Of a stretch of DNA of 64,000 nucleotides, positions 9,422 through 18,432 are shown piece by piece (position 1 is the first letter of the stretch; every line of letters begins with the position of its first letter). The stretch comes from Marichromatium gracile. Lineage in GTDB: Bacteria; Pseudomonadota; Gammaproteobacteria; Chromatiales; Chromatiaceae. The stretch lies in assembly GCF_004343155.1 (NCBI RefSeq), contig NZ_SMDC01000001.1, positions 310,001 to 374,000 of the forward strand, read 5' to 3'. The notes beneath the pieces are model-generated. The model was not told where the DNA came from and did no database searches. It was given only the letters and a program-made list of their open reading frames with translations. Position numbers and translations under genes: made by a program.

Positions 9422-9712
9422 TTGAGCGAGACGACGCACACCAACGACAGATATGTGAGTTTCGTCGATATCGACTGTGAGTCGCGGGTCGACGGCTGCA
9501 TCGAGCGCATCCGCGCCTGTATCGAGCACAACACCAACCCATCACCGCTGCACGACTATGTCGCGACCAAGCTCGCCGAGACCGAGGCGCGCGGTCAGGA
9601 TGGGTTGTACCTGATCGGCAGTCAGGTCAACGTGTTGCGCGAACTGTTCGAGCATCATCACGACGATGCCGGGTTGCACCTGCTCGAGTGTATCGAGCTC
9701 GAGTGCTGCTGA
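9422..9712 (+). CDS. cowN: N2-fixation sustaining protein CowN
   Basis: 96 residues from a TTG start at 9422, with AGAGG at 9408-9412. It shows the CowN pattern: DRYVSFVDIDCES near the N-terminus, NVLRELFEHHHDDAGLHLL, and the terminal ECC. CowN protects nitrogenase from carbon monoxide and sustains N2-dependent growth in its presence. The gene stands alone, tail to tail with lipB (6 bp apart), away from any nif gene in this window. I saw no convincing sigma-54 promoter in the 150 bp upstream. A 6-bp inverted repeat TAAGGC/GCCTTA lies at 9272-9292. Confidence 0.88.
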   Translation: MSETTHTNDRYVSFVDIDCESRVDGCIERIRACIEHNTNPSPLHDYVATKLAETEARGQDGLYLIGSQVNVLRELFEHHHDDAGLHLLECIELECC

Positions 9713-9718
9713 GGCGGT

Positions 9719-10378
9719 TCAGCGCGCCCAGCGCGGCTCCAGGTCGAACACCCGGGCGAGGGTGTCGACCAGCCGGCCGGCGACATCGGTCACCCCGATC
9801 CCGGCGACGAACTCCGAGAGCTGGGTCATCGCCAGCCCGGTGTAGCCGCAGGGATTGATCCGGTCGAAGGGTTCGAGCTCCATGGCGACGTTGAGCGCCA
9901 GCCCGTGATAGCTACGTGCATTGCGCACCCTCAGCCCGAGCGAGGCGATCTTGGCGCCCGCGACATAGACCCCGGGGGCGTTGTCGCGGCGTTCGGCATC
10001 CACGCCGTAGTCGCGCAACAGCTCGATCACCGTCTGCTCGAGCATGTTGACCAGCCGCTTGACGCCGATCCCGGCGCGTCTCAGATCGAACAGCAGATAG
10101 GCGACCAGCTGGCCGGGGCCGTGATAGGTGACCTGACCGCCGCGATCGACCTGTAGCACCGGAATGTCGCCGGTGGCGAGCAGGTGCTCGCGGCGTCCGG
10201 CCTGACCGAGGGTGAACACCGGCGGGTGCTCGAGCAGCCACAGCTCGTCGAGCGAGTCCTCGTCGCGGGCGTCGGTGAAGCGACGCATCGCCTCCAGGGT
10301 CGCGGCATAGTCCTGCAGCCCCGGCAGACGGCGGATCAGCAGCGTCTGCTGTCGCGCTCCCTCCCCCGCCTCGCTCAC
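9719..10378 (-). CDS. lipB: Octanoyl-ACP:protein N-octanoyltransferase
   Basis: Transfers octanoyl from acyl carrier protein to lipoyl domains, the first step of lipoate synthesis. 219 residues from a GTG start that overlaps the ybeD stop (GTGA). Motifs: [21 protein letters not shown], the catalytic lysine in [10 protein letters not shown] (about K143) and the catalytic cysteine in NPCGYTG (about C177). Last gene of the dacA-dat-ybeD-lipB group. lipA, often next, is replaced here by convergent cowN. Confidence 0.96.
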   Translation of the reverse strand: MSEAGEGARQQTLLIRRLPGLQDYAATLEAMRRFTDARDEDSLDELWLLEHPPVFTLGQAGRREHLLATGDIPVLQVDRGGQVTYHGPGQLVAYLLFDLRRAGIGVKRLVNMLEQTVIELLRDYGVDAERRDNAPGVYVAGAKIASLGLRVRNARSYHGLALNVAMELEPFDRINPCGYTGLAMTQLSEFVAGIGVTDVAGRLVDTLARVFDLEPRWAR

Positions 10379-10644
10379 AGTGCCCAGACCACGCGCTCGT
10401 GCGCGGTCAGCTCGGCATAGATGGCGTCGAGCTGCGCCTTGCTGTGCGCCTCGATGGTGACCGTCACCGCCAGCCACTTGCCGCCGTTGCTGGGGCGGGC
10501 GCTGATCGCCGTGGCCTCGACGCCGGGGGCATGACGTTCGACGATGTCGACGACCAGCGTCTGGAAGTCGTCGCTGGCGCGGCCCATCGCCTTGATCGGG
10601 AAACGGCAGGGGAATTCGAGCAGGGTTTCTTCAGAATCGGACAT
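10375..10644 (-). CDS. ybeD: DUF493 family protein YbeD
   Basis: 89-residue protein starting [20 protein letters not shown] and ending [20 protein letters not shown] then [10 protein letters not shown], the DUF493/YbeD family (ACT-like fold, proposed regulatory role). It sits in the conserved dacA-ybeD-lipB neighbourhood. Its start overlaps the end of the upstream transaminase by 14 bases, and its stop overlaps lipB. Confidence 0.94.
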   Translation of the reverse strand: MSDSEETLLEFPCRFPIKAMGRASDDFQTLVVDIVERHAPGVEATAISARPSNGGKWLAVTVTIEAHSKAQLDAIYAELTAHERVVWAL

Positions 10645-11497
10645 GACCGTTGCGTACCTGTGACTTGTAGTCCTGATAGAGGGCGTCCATGCGTCGCCAG
10701 AGTGGTCCCGGTCGGCCGTCGCCGACCGGCTGGTCGTCGAGCCGGGTGACCGGCACCAGCTCGCGCGTCGAGCTGCCGAGCCAGATCTCGTCGGCGGTGC
10801 GCAGCCGGGCGTCCTCGATCGGTTGTTCGGAGAAGGCGATCTCACCGCTCTCGGCGAGTCGCAGCGCCAGCTCGCGGGTGATCCCGGCGAGCAGACGGTG
10901 ATCGCAGGGCGGGGTCAGCAGCCGCTGACCCTGGACCACGAAGACGTTGGCCGCGGCGGCCTCGGTGACCCGTCCGTCGCGCAGCATGATGGTCTCGTCG
11001 GCACCGGCCGCGCTCGCCTCCTGGCGCATCAGCACCGCCCCGAGCAGCGAGGTCGACTTGATGTCGCAGCGCTGCCAGCGGATGTCGGGCCGGGTGATGC
11101 AGCGGATGCCGTCGCGGGCGATCGCCGGGTCGCGTGGGGCGAGCGGCGTGCTCATCGCCAAGACCGTCGGCCTGACCCCCGTCGGGAAGCGGTGATCGCG
11201 GGTCGGCGCCGCCCCGCGGGTGATCTGCAGATAAAGGCTCTGATCCGGGGCCGGTGGCTCGCCGACCAGTCGGCGCGCCACCCGTTGCCAACCCTCGGGT
11301 CCGAGCGGGTCATCGAGCCCGATCGCCGCAAGACTGCGCCCGAGCCGCGCCAGGTGCTGGTCGAGACGGAGGAAGTGACCGCCGTAGCTGGGCACGACCT
11401 CGTAGACGCCGTCGCCGAACAGGAAGCCGCGATCGAGCACGGAGACCTGCGCCGCCTCGGGCGGCAGGAAACGACCGTTGAGATAGAGCTCGTTCAT
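10631..11497 (-). CDS. dat: D-amino acid aminotransferase (class IV PLP)
   Basis: 288 residues, PLP fold type IV. The N-terminus reads MNELYLNGRFLPPEAAQVSV then LDRGFLFGDGVYEVV, the D-alanine transaminase pattern. The Schiff-base lysine is about K147 in CDIKSTSLLGAV. It likely interconverts D-alanine and D-glutamate. It is inserted between dacA, whose enzyme releases D-alanine, and ybeD, suggesting a role in D-amino-acid supply or recycling. A branched-chain aminotransferase is less likely given DIKSTSLL. Confidence 0.88.
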   Translation of the reverse strand: MNELYLNGRFLPPEAAQVSVLDRGFLFGDGVYEVVPSYGGHFLRLDQHLARLGRSLAAIGLDDPLGPEGWQRVARRLVGEPPAPDQSLYLQITRGAAPTRDHRFPTGVRPTVLAMSTPLAPRDPAIARDGIRCITRPDIRWQRCDIKSTSLLGAVLMRQEASAAGADETIMLRDGRVTEAAAANVFVVQGQRLLTPPCDHRLLAGITRELALRLAESGEIAFSEQPIEDARLRTADEIWLGSSTRELVPVTRLDDQPVGDGRPGPLWRRMDALYQDYKSQVRNGHVRF

Positions 11498-11525
11498 GCG
11501 CTCGCTCCGCCGGCTCGGACCGGCA

Positions 11526-12665
11526 TCAGAACATGCGCAGCAGATGGTCCTTCGCCTTGCGCACCAAGCCCCCCTCGGGCACCGCCTCGAGCGCGACCAG
11601 GGGGACCCGCGTCAGTTCGCGCCCGGCGTTGTCGACCACCAGATCGCCGATGCGGGCGCCGACGGCGATCGGGGCGGTGAGCTCGGCGGTGCGCTCGATA
11701 CGGGCGCTGAGTTGACCATAGTCGCCGCGCGGGATGGTCGCAAACACATCCGTCGCCGGGCCCACCGACAGCACCTCCTGCTCCCCGTACCACACCCGCA
11801 GGTGCTCGACCGGCTGACCGGCCGGATAGAGACGGTGGCTCTCGTAGAAGCGGAAGCCGTAGTTGAGCAGCGCCAGGCTGGAGGTGGCGCGGGCATTGGG
11901 GCTGGGCGCGCCCATCAGCACCGAGACCAGTCGCTGGTCGTCACGCTTGGCCGAACCGACCAGACAGTAACCGGCGGCGCGGGTGTAACCGGTCTTGACG
12001 CCATCGGCCGAGGGGTCGCGACGCAGCAACGGGTTGCGGTTGGGCTGGGTGATGTCGTTGTAGGTGAAGTCGCGGCTGCTGTACCAGGCGTAGTACTGCG
12101 GGAACTCGCGGATGATCGCCATGGTGACGCGGGCGATGTCGCGCGCGGTGGTGTAGAGATCGGGATCGGGCAGGCCGTTGGGGTTGGTGAAGTGACTGTT
12201 GGTCATCCCCAGCCGACGGGCATGGGCGTTCATCAGGTTGGCGAAGGCCTCGACGCTGCCGGCGACGTGCTCGGCGAGGGCGACGCTGGCATCGTTGCCC
12301 GACTGGATGATCATGCCCTTGAGCAGGTCCTCGACGCTGACCTGGGTGCCGACCTCGATGAACATCCGCGAGCCGCCGGTGCGCCACGCCTTCTCGCTGA
12401 CCAGCACCTGATCGTCGAGACGGATGTTGCCCTCGGCGAGTTCGCGAAAGACCACGTAGCCGGTCATGATCTTGGTCAGGCTGGCCGGTTCCAGACGCTC
12501 GTCGGCATTGATGTCGGCGAGCACCTGGCCGGTGTTGAAGTCGATCAACAGATAGCCCTTGGCGTCGAGCTGCGGCGGTGCCGGGATCTGCGGTGCGGCG
12601 CTCGCCAGCACGGGGTACAGGCACAGCAGGACGATCAGGACGAGGGGCTGGATACGTGACTTCAT
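11526..12665 (-). CDS. dacA: D-alanyl-D-alanine carboxypeptidase (PBP5 family)
   Basis: Periplasmic DD-carboxypeptidase that trims the terminal D-Ala of peptidoglycan pentapeptides. 379 residues. Signal peptide MKSRIQPLVLIVLLCLYPVL then ASA. Penicillin-binding motifs are SLTK (62-65), SGN (122-124) and KTG (224-226). A C-terminal beta domain (PBP5_C) is present, and the chain ends in a basic amphipathic stretch that anchors such enzymes to the membrane. An ATG 36 bp upstream is possible, but the chosen one directly precedes the signal peptide. Confidence 0.96.
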   Translation of the reverse strand: MKSRIQPLVLIVLLCLYPVLASAAPQIPAPPQLDAKGYLLIDFNTGQVLADINADERLEPASLTKIMTGYVVFRELAEGNIRLDDQVLVSEKAWRTGGSRMFIEVGTQVSVEDLLKGMIIQSGNDASVALAEHVAGSVEAFANLMNAHARRLGMTNSHFTNPNGLPDPDLYTTARDIARVTMAIIREFPQYYAWYSSRDFTYNDITQPNRNPLLRRDPSADGVKTGYTRAAGYCLVGSAKRDDQRLVSVLMGAPSPNARATSSLALLNYGFRFYESHRLYPAGQPVEHLRVWYGEQEVLSVGPATDVFATIPRGDYGQLSARIERTAELTAPIAVGARIGDLVVDNAGRELTRVPLVALEAVPEGGLVRKAKDHLLRMF

Positions 12666-12789
12666 GGGGTGTCCGGGTTCGGCGTGGGGGCGTGTCATCA
12701 CGGGGTATTCTAACCTTGCTGTCGCTGTCTTGGGGATCGCCCGACCGTGACCCCGGTTGCTGGGATCGATGAGGATGGGGTGGTCGGGC

Positions 12790-12815
12790 ACCGGCGGCGT
12801 GACGGCGCCGCCGGT
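12790..12815. terminator. GC-rich hairpin between rlpA and dacA
   Basis: ACCGGCGGCG pairs with CGCCGCCGGT around a 6-base loop, a 10-bp stem just downstream of rlpA. There is no T-run, so it could attenuate rather than terminate transcription into dacA. Confidence 0.4.
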
Positions 12816-12831
12816 TGGGCGGACCCGAGGG

Positions 12832-13755
12832 TCAGTTCTGCACCAGGCGGGTCTCGGCGATGCCGAGCCCTGCCAGGCGTTCGGTGAGGGCGCTGGCTTC
12901 GGTGCGCGAGGCCAGCGGGCCGATGCGGACCCGATAGAGCGCATTGTCGGCGCTACGGGTGTTCTCGACCAGGATCGGGTCGCCGAGTTCCGGACGCAGC
13001 CGGGAGCGCAGCCGCTCGGCGTTGCGCGGATCGCCGAAGGCGCCGACCTGGACATAGAGGCCACCGCTGCCGCCATCCGTGGTACGCGCGGCGGTCGTGA
13101 CCGGCTTGGTCGTCGCCCTGGCGGGCTCGGACGCCGGGGGAGTGGTGTCGCGAGCACGCTGCGGCGCGTGCTCGCCGCCCGCCACCAGCGGGCCGGGATC
13201 GGCATCCGGTCGTCGTGGGTCGATGGCGCGGACCTCGACCATGGCGGTGCCCTTGCGCGCCATGCCGAGCTTGGTTGCGGCGGTATAGGACAGGTCGATG
13301 ACGCGCGAGCCGTGGAAGGGACCGCGATCGTTGATCCGCACCACCACGCTGCGGCCGTTCTCGAGATTGGTCACCCGGGCATAGGTCGGCAGCGGCAGGG
13401 TCTTATGGGCTGCGGTCATGGCGTGCATGTCATAGGGCTCGCCCGAGCTGGTGCGGCGACCGTGGAAGTCCTTGCCGTACCAGGAGGCCAGGCCCCGCTC
13501 GACGTGTCCGCGGCTGCTTGCCTTGGTGTAGTAGCGCTTGCCGAAGACCTCGTAGGACTTGGGGTTGCCGTATCTGGATCTGGGTTCGACCTTGGGGACG
13601 GCGTCGGGGATGTCGGCGATCTCCGGCGGGACGTCGTCGAAGGCGTCGAGCTGGTGTTGACCCGGCTGGCTGGCACAGCCGCCGAGCGCGGCTGCACCGA
13701 TCGCCAGTGCGATCAGCAGCCGACGGTGCGATGGACGAGCGGACGGTATGGACAT
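12832..13755 (-). CDS. rlpA: Septal-ring lytic transglycosylase RlpA (lipoprotein)
   Basis: 307 residues starting MSIPSARPSHRRLLIALAIG. The lipobox LGGC places the lipidated cysteine at about 27. A double-psi beta-barrel domain (GLASWYGKDFHGRRTSSGEP, NDRGPFHGSRVIDLS) is followed by a linker and a C-terminal SPOR domain (GGLYVQVGAFGDPRNAERLR) that binds denuded glycan at the septum. The start at 13755 has a strong GGGGAGG ribosome site. A longer in-frame start at 13812 that overlaps the mltB stop is less likely. Confidence 0.94.
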   Translation of the reverse strand: MSIPSARPSHRRLLIALAIGAAALGGCASQPGQHQLDAFDDVPPEIADIPDAVPKVEPRSRYGNPKSYEVFGKRYYTKASSRGHVERGLASWYGKDFHGRRTSSGEPYDMHAMTAAHKTLPLPTYARVTNLENGRSVVVRINDRGPFHGSRVIDLSYTAATKLGMARKGTAMVEVRAIDPRRPDADPGPLVAGGEHAPQRARDTTPPASEPARATTKPVTTAARTTDGGSGGLYVQVGAFGDPRNAERLRSRLRPELGDPILVENTRSADNALYRVRIGPLASRTEASALTERLAGLGIAETRLVQN

Positions 13756-13808
13756 GCGGATCCTCCCCTGCGACAGCGCCTGTTGATCGACCGCGATGCG
13801 GGACGCGC

Positions 13809-14792
13809 TCATGGCGGCGTCTCCCCGATCGCCTCGCTCAACTGGTGCACGGTCATGGCGTAGAGGTTGCTGTGGTTGTAGCGGGTGATGGCGTAGAAGT
13901 TGGCGAAGCTGATCCAGCAGCGCTCGCCTGCCGCGCCGCCATCCAGACACATCAGGTTGGCCGGCGTCTCCGGCGCGAGCCCGTTTGCGGCCATCGGGTC
14001 GATGCCGGCGGCGCGCAGCGCGCCGAGGGTGGTCGCGGGTGCGCGCGGCGCCTTGCGCACCACTGCCGGCATGGTCGCTGGCGGCTGCGCCAGGGGGATC
14101 GCCACCGGGCCGCCTGCGCGCCAGCCGTGACGCGCGAGATAGTTGGCGACGCTACCGATGACATCGGCGCTGCTGCGCCACAGGTCGCGCCGCGCGTCGC
14201 CGTCGAAGTCGACGGCATAGGCGCGATAGCTCGAGGGGATGAACTGGGGCATGCCGAGCGCGCCGGCGTAGGAGCCGCGTACGACGCTCAGATCGATCCC
14301 CTCCTCGGCGCCGAGCAGGATCAGTTGCTCGAGCTCGCGACGGAAGAAGGCGGCGCGTCTGGGGTAGGAGAAGCCGAGCGTGGTCAGCGCGTCGAGCGCG
14401 CGATGACGACCGAGCACCTCGCCGTAGCGGGTCTCGATGCCGATGATGGCGACGATCACCGGTGCAGGGATGCCGTAACGCGCCTCGGCCCGCGCGAGCT
14501 GCTCGGCATGGGCGGCGTGGAAGGCGCGTCCGCCGGCGATGCGCTCGGGGGTGAGAAAGAGTGCGCGATAGCGGTGCCAGGGCTTGCCCTCGTAGGGCTG
14601 CTCCATGGCATCGATGATCTCCTGGCGATACTCGGCCCCGGCGATCAGGGCGGCGAGCCGCTCGGCATCGAGGTCATGGCGCGCGGCCATCTCGGTGACG
14701 AAGGTGGCTGCGGCATCCCGATAACTGTCGGGCGCGGCCTCGGCGGTGGCGAGCAGCAGCAGGGCGCTCAACAGGGTGATCAGGGTTCGCAT
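13809..14792 (-). CDS. mltB: Membrane-bound lytic murein transglycosylase B
   Basis: 327 residues. Signal peptide MRTLITLLSALLLLATAEAA, then the SLT_2 fold. The catalytic glutamate is about E120 in GIETRYGEVLGRHRALDAL; SYAGALGMPQFIPSSYRAYA and DFDGDARRDLW follow. There is no clear lipobox, so it may be a soluble periplasmic (SltB-like) form. It lies between rodA and rlpA, common in this order, and cleaves glycan strands to anhydromuropeptides. Confidence 0.93.
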   Translation of the reverse strand: MRTLITLLSALLLLATAEAAPDSYRDAAATFVTEMAARHDLDAERLAALIAGAEYRQEIIDAMEQPYEGKPWHRYRALFLTPERIAGGRAFHAAHAEQLARAEARYGIPAPVIVAIIGIETRYGEVLGRHRALDALTTLGFSYPRRAAFFRRELEQLILLGAEEGIDLSVVRGSYAGALGMPQFIPSSYRAYAVDFDGDARRDLWRSSADVIGSVANYLARHGWRAGGPVAIPLAQPPATMPAVVRKAPRAPATTLGALRAAGIDPMAANGLAPETPANLMCLDGGAAGERCWISFANFYAITRYNHSNLYAMTVHQLSEAIGETPP

Positions 14793-14926
14793 CGGTGCTC
14801 GATCGGTCCTGAGTCTCGGTGCGGATCGACGGCAGCTCGATCCTGAAGGTGATGGTGTCGTGCACAAACGCCCGTCGCGCTGCACGCTTTCCTTGACACT
14901 CGACCTCCAGTATATGCGCAAAGCGC

Positions 14927-16063
14927 TTAAATCCGAACCCTTTTTCGATGTGTCTCGATACTCATGATCATCCCGAAGCCGATCATCAGGGTGACCATCG
15001 AGGTGCCGCCGTAGCTGATCAGCGGCAGCGGCACGCCGACCACCGGCAGCAGTCCGGTGACCATCCCGGTGTTCACGAAGACATAGACGAAGAACACCAT
15101 GATCAGGCCGCCGGCGAGCAGCCGACCGTAGTTGTCCTGGGCGCGGCTGGCGATCACCAGCCCGCGCAGGATGATGAACAGATAGAGCGCGAGCAGCGCG
15201 AGGATGCCGGCGAAGCCGAACTCCTCGCCGATCACCGCGAAGATGAAGTCGGTGTTGCGCTCGGGCAGGAACTCCAGGTGCGACTGGGTGCCGTTGAGCC
15301 AGCCCTTGCCCGAGACCCCGCCGGAGCCGATGGCGATCTGCGACTGGATGATGTGATAGCCCGAACCGAGCGGGTCGGACTGCGGGTTGAGGAAGGTGAG
15401 CACGCGCTCGCGCTGGTAGTCGTGCATGCCGAACCACAGCAGTGGCGCGGCGGCGGCGGCGATGAGCGCGAGCGCGCCGATCATCCGCCAGCTCAGCCCG
15501 GCGATGAACAGCACCATCACCCCGGCGCTGGCCACCAGCAGCGAGGTGCCGAGATCGGGCTGTTTGGCGATCAGCACCACCGGGATCATGGTGATGAACG
15601 CCGCCAGCAGGATGCGGGTGCGCGAGGGCGGCAGCGGCCGGGCGGCGAGGATCCAGGCGACCGCCATGGGCACCGCGAGCTTGAGCAGCTCCGAGGGCTG
15701 GAAGCGCACGAAGCCGAGGTCGAGCCAGCGTTGCGCGCCCTTGCCGATCTCGCCGGCCACCAGCACCGCCACCAGCATGATGCAGCCGGCGACGAATAGC
15801 GAGGGCGACCAGTTGCGCAGTCGGTTCGGCGGGATCTGCGCCACCGCCAGCATCAGCGCGAAGGCGATGCCGAGTCGGATCAGCTGGCGCTCCACCGCCA
15901 GCGGGCTCTGGTCGCTGGCGCTGTAGAGCACCATCAGCCCGAAGCCGCACAGTCCGAGCAGCGCCACCAGCAGCGGCGCGTCGATGTGCAGTCGTCGCAG
16001 CGGACCGGGCAGCGGTTCGTCGACCCCACGGTCGAGCTGGGCGGCGCGGGTGTTAGTCGCCAT
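14927..16063 (-). CDS. rodA: Peptidoglycan polymerase RodA
   Basis: 378-residue SEDS-family glycosyltransferase with about ten membrane segments. Diagnostic pieces are DLGTSLLVASAGVMVLFIAG, LNGTQSHLEFLPERNTDFIF and the final PLPLISYGGTSMVTLMIGFG. It works with PBP2 (mrdA, directly upstream, 11-base overlap) to build the lateral wall. A TATACT-like -10 on the minus strand just after its stop (near 14911-14916) could drive mltB. Confidence 0.97.
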   Translation of the reverse strand: MATNTRAAQLDRGVDEPLPGPLRRLHIDAPLLVALLGLCGFGLMVLYSASDQSPLAVERQLIRLGIAFALMLAVAQIPPNRLRNWSPSLFVAGCIMLVAVLVAGEIGKGAQRWLDLGFVRFQPSELLKLAVPMAVAWILAARPLPPSRTRILLAAFITMIPVVLIAKQPDLGTSLLVASAGVMVLFIAGLSWRMIGALALIAAAAAPLLWFGMHDYQRERVLTFLNPQSDPLGSGYHIIQSQIAIGSGGVSGKGWLNGTQSHLEFLPERNTDFIFAVIGEEFGFAGILALLALYLFIILRGLVIASRAQDNYGRLLAGGLIMVFFVYVFVNTGMVTGLLPVVGVPLPLISYGGTSMVTLMIGFGMIMSIETHRKRVRI

Positions 16064-17939
16064 CGGCGCGCTTCTCCTCTTCCTCCGGCGGCAGCGGCTC
16101 GCCGCCGAGATAGGCGTCGATCACCCGCCGCGCGATGGGCGCGGCGGTGGCGCTGCCGCTGCCGCCGTTCTCGACCACCACGGCGACGGCGATGCGCGGG
16201 TCCTCGACCGGGGCGAAGGCGACGAACAGCGCGTGGTCCTTGAGCCGCTCGGGCACGGTCTCGGCGTCGTAGCGTTCGCTCTGACCGATGGTGAAGACCT
16301 GCGCGGTGCCGGTCTTGCCGGCGATGTGGTAGTCGGGGGAGCGGATCTTGCGCGCGGTGCCGTGGCGGTCCTCGATCACCGCCACCATGGAGTCGATCAC
16401 GGTGTCCCAGTGCGCCGGGTTCTCGACCTGGATCTGGTGCTCGACGATCGGCAGGGGTTCCTCTGGGGTCGATCGCGAGGGCTCCGAGGCGCGACTGGCG
16501 CGCACCACCCGGGGGGCGATGAAATGACCGTGGTTGGCGAGGGTGGCGGTGGCGGCGGCCAGCTGTAGCGGGGTGGCCAGATAGGCCCCCTGACCGATGC
16601 CCATGATCACCGTCTCGCCGGGGAACCAGGGCTGGTTGCGGACCCGCTGCTTCCATTCGCGCGAGGGCAGCAGTCCGCCGAGTTCGCCGGCGAGATCGAT
16701 CCCGGTGACGGCGCCGAAGCCGAATTCGGCGAGGCGCGCATGCAGCCGGTCGATACCGAGTTTGTGGGCGAGATCGTAGAAATAGACGTCGCAGGACTCG
16801 GCCATCGCCGCACGCAGATCGACATGGCCGTGACCGCCGCGGCGCCAGCAACGGAAGCGGTGCGAGTGTCCGGGGAGGGTGAAATAGCCGGGGCAATAGG
16901 CCTTGCTCTGCGCGGTCACCGTGCCCTCGATCAGCCCGGCGAGCCCGACGAACGGCTTGACCGTCGAGCCCGGCGGGTACTGGCCGCGGATGGCGCGGTT
17001 GAACAGCGGCTTGTCCGGCGAGTAGAGCAGCGCGTGATAGTCCTTCTGGCTGATCCCCTCGACGAACAGGTTGGGATCGAAGCTCGGCTGGCTGACCAGC
17101 GCCAGTACGCCACCGTTGCGCGGGTCGATGGCGACGATGGCCCCGCGGCGATCGCCGAGGATGTCGGTGGTGGCGCGCTGCAGGTTGATGTCGAGATAAA
17201 GGCTGAGATCGCGTCCGGGGAGCGGCGGCTGGCTCTCGAGGGTGCGCAGCACCCGGCCGCGGGCGTTGACCTCGACCTGCTGGTGACCGACCTCGCCGTG
17301 GAGCAGGTCCTCGTGGGCCTTCTCGATCCCGCCCTTGCCGATGAAGTGGGTGCCGGCATAGTTGCGCGCGTCGATGCGCTTGAGCTCGCGCTCGTTGATG
17401 CGCCCGACATAGCCGAGCACGTGCGCGGTATAGGGTCCGAGCGGGTAGGCGCGCACCAGCTCGGCACGTACGTCGACGCCGGGGAAGCGATGGCCGTTGA
17501 CCGAGAAGCGGGCGACCTCCGCCGGGGTCAGGTTGAGCCGGATCGGTACCCCCTGGAAGCGCATCCGCTGGCGCTTGAGTCGGGCGAAGCGGGCGCGATC
17601 CTTGTCGTCGATCGGGATGATGCGGGAGAGCGCCTCGATGGTGGCGTCGAGATCGGTCACCTTCTCGATGGTGATCTCGAGCGAGAACGAGGGGTGGTTC
17701 TCGGCCAGCAGCACGCCGTTGGCGTCGTAGATCAGTCCGCGGGTCGGCGGGATCGGCTGGATCTTGACTCGGTTGTCCTGCGACAGCACCGAGAAATGAT
17801 CGTGGCGTTCGACCTGCAGGTGCAGCAGCCGCACCACCAGCAGCGCCAGGGCCAGCATCACCAGCAGTGCGGCGATCGCCGAGCGGGTGGCGATGATCCG
17901 CTGTTCGCGCTTGCGATCCTGGAAGCCTGACTCGAGCAT
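16053..17939 (-). CDS. mrdA: Penicillin-binding protein 2
   Basis: 628-residue class B PBP, the transpeptidase of the elongasome. One N-terminal membrane anchor (about 20-40) is followed by the PBP dimerisation domain. The transpeptidase domain has the active serine in PPGSTVKPF (S325, K328) and a KTGTAQ motif. The C-terminus ends in acidic and basic residues. It starts 4 bp downstream of mreD and overlaps rodA. Confidence 0.97.
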   Translation of the reverse strand: MLESGFQDRKREQRIIATRSAIAALLVMLALALLVVRLLHLQVERHDHFSVLSQDNRVKIQPIPPTRGLIYDANGVLLAENHPSFSLEITIEKVTDLDATIEALSRIIPIDDKDRARFARLKRQRMRFQGVPIRLNLTPAEVARFSVNGHRFPGVDVRAELVRAYPLGPYTAHVLGYVGRINERELKRIDARNYAGTHFIGKGGIEKAHEDLLHGEVGHQQVEVNARGRVLRTLESQPPLPGRDLSLYLDINLQRATTDILGDRRGAIVAIDPRNGGVLALVSQPSFDPNLFVEGISQKDYHALLYSPDKPLFNRAIRGQYPPGSTVKPFVGLAGLIEGTVTAQSKAYCPGYFTLPGHSHRFRCWRRGGHGHVDLRAAMAESCDVYFYDLAHKLGIDRLHARLAEFGFGAVTGIDLAGELGGLLPSREWKQRVRNQPWFPGETVIMGIGQGAYLATPLQLAAATATLANHGHFIAPRVVRASRASEPSRSTPEEPLPIVEHQIQVENPAHWDTVIDSMVAVIEDRHGTARKIRSPDYHIAGKTGTAQVFTIGQSERYDAETVPERLKDHALFVAFAPVEDPRIAVAVVVENGGSGSATAAPIARRVIDAYLGGEPLPPEEEEKRADGD

Positions 17940-17943
17940 CGTC

Positions 17944-18432
17944 TCAGAGGGTTCCGGCGCGTCGCCCGAGGTCGCCGAGCAGCGCGCTCAGCCAGGGCCA
18001 GAAGATCAGTCCGAGGAAGGTCGGGGCCCAGTAGCTCAGCGCCGGCATCGGTTGTCCGGTGGCGCCGAGCACCCACAGGGTGAGCAGCCGTTCGGCGAGC
18101 AGCAGGACCCAGACGAACAGGGTCTGCTGCCACATCGGGAAGATGCGGATGCGCTGGTGCAGCTCGACGACCAGATAGGCGAGCAGCGACAGGGTGAGTG
18201 CGTGCTGACCGAGCAGGGTGCCGGAGATCACGTCGAGCGCCACCCCGCTGGCGAAGGCCGAGAAGACGCCGATCCGCTCGGGGGTGTGCAGACACCAGAA
18301 CACCACCACCATCGCCACCCACTGCGGACGCAGCGCCTCGGCCGGCAGCGGCATCGGCAGGATGCTGAGAGAGAAGGCGACGAACAGGCTGAGGCCGATC
18401 AGCCAGCCGCCGCGTGGCCTGGTCTCGCTCAT
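17944..18432 (-). CDS. mreD: Rod-shape determining protein MreD
   Basis: 162-residue integral membrane protein with about five hydrophobic segments (GWLIGLSLFVAFSLSILPMP, LVAYLVVELHQRIRIFPMWQ). It links MreC to the wall synthases. Its ATG overlaps the mreC stop, and mrdA follows 4 bp later. Confidence 0.95.
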   Translation of the reverse strand: MSETRPRGGWLIGLSLFVAFSLSILPMPLPAEALRPQWVAMVVVFWCLHTPERIGVFSAFASGVALDVISGTLLGQHALTLSLLAYLVVELHQRIRIFPMWQQTLFVWVLLLAERLLTLWVLGATGQPMPALSYWAPTFLGLIFWPWLSALLGDLGRRAGTL

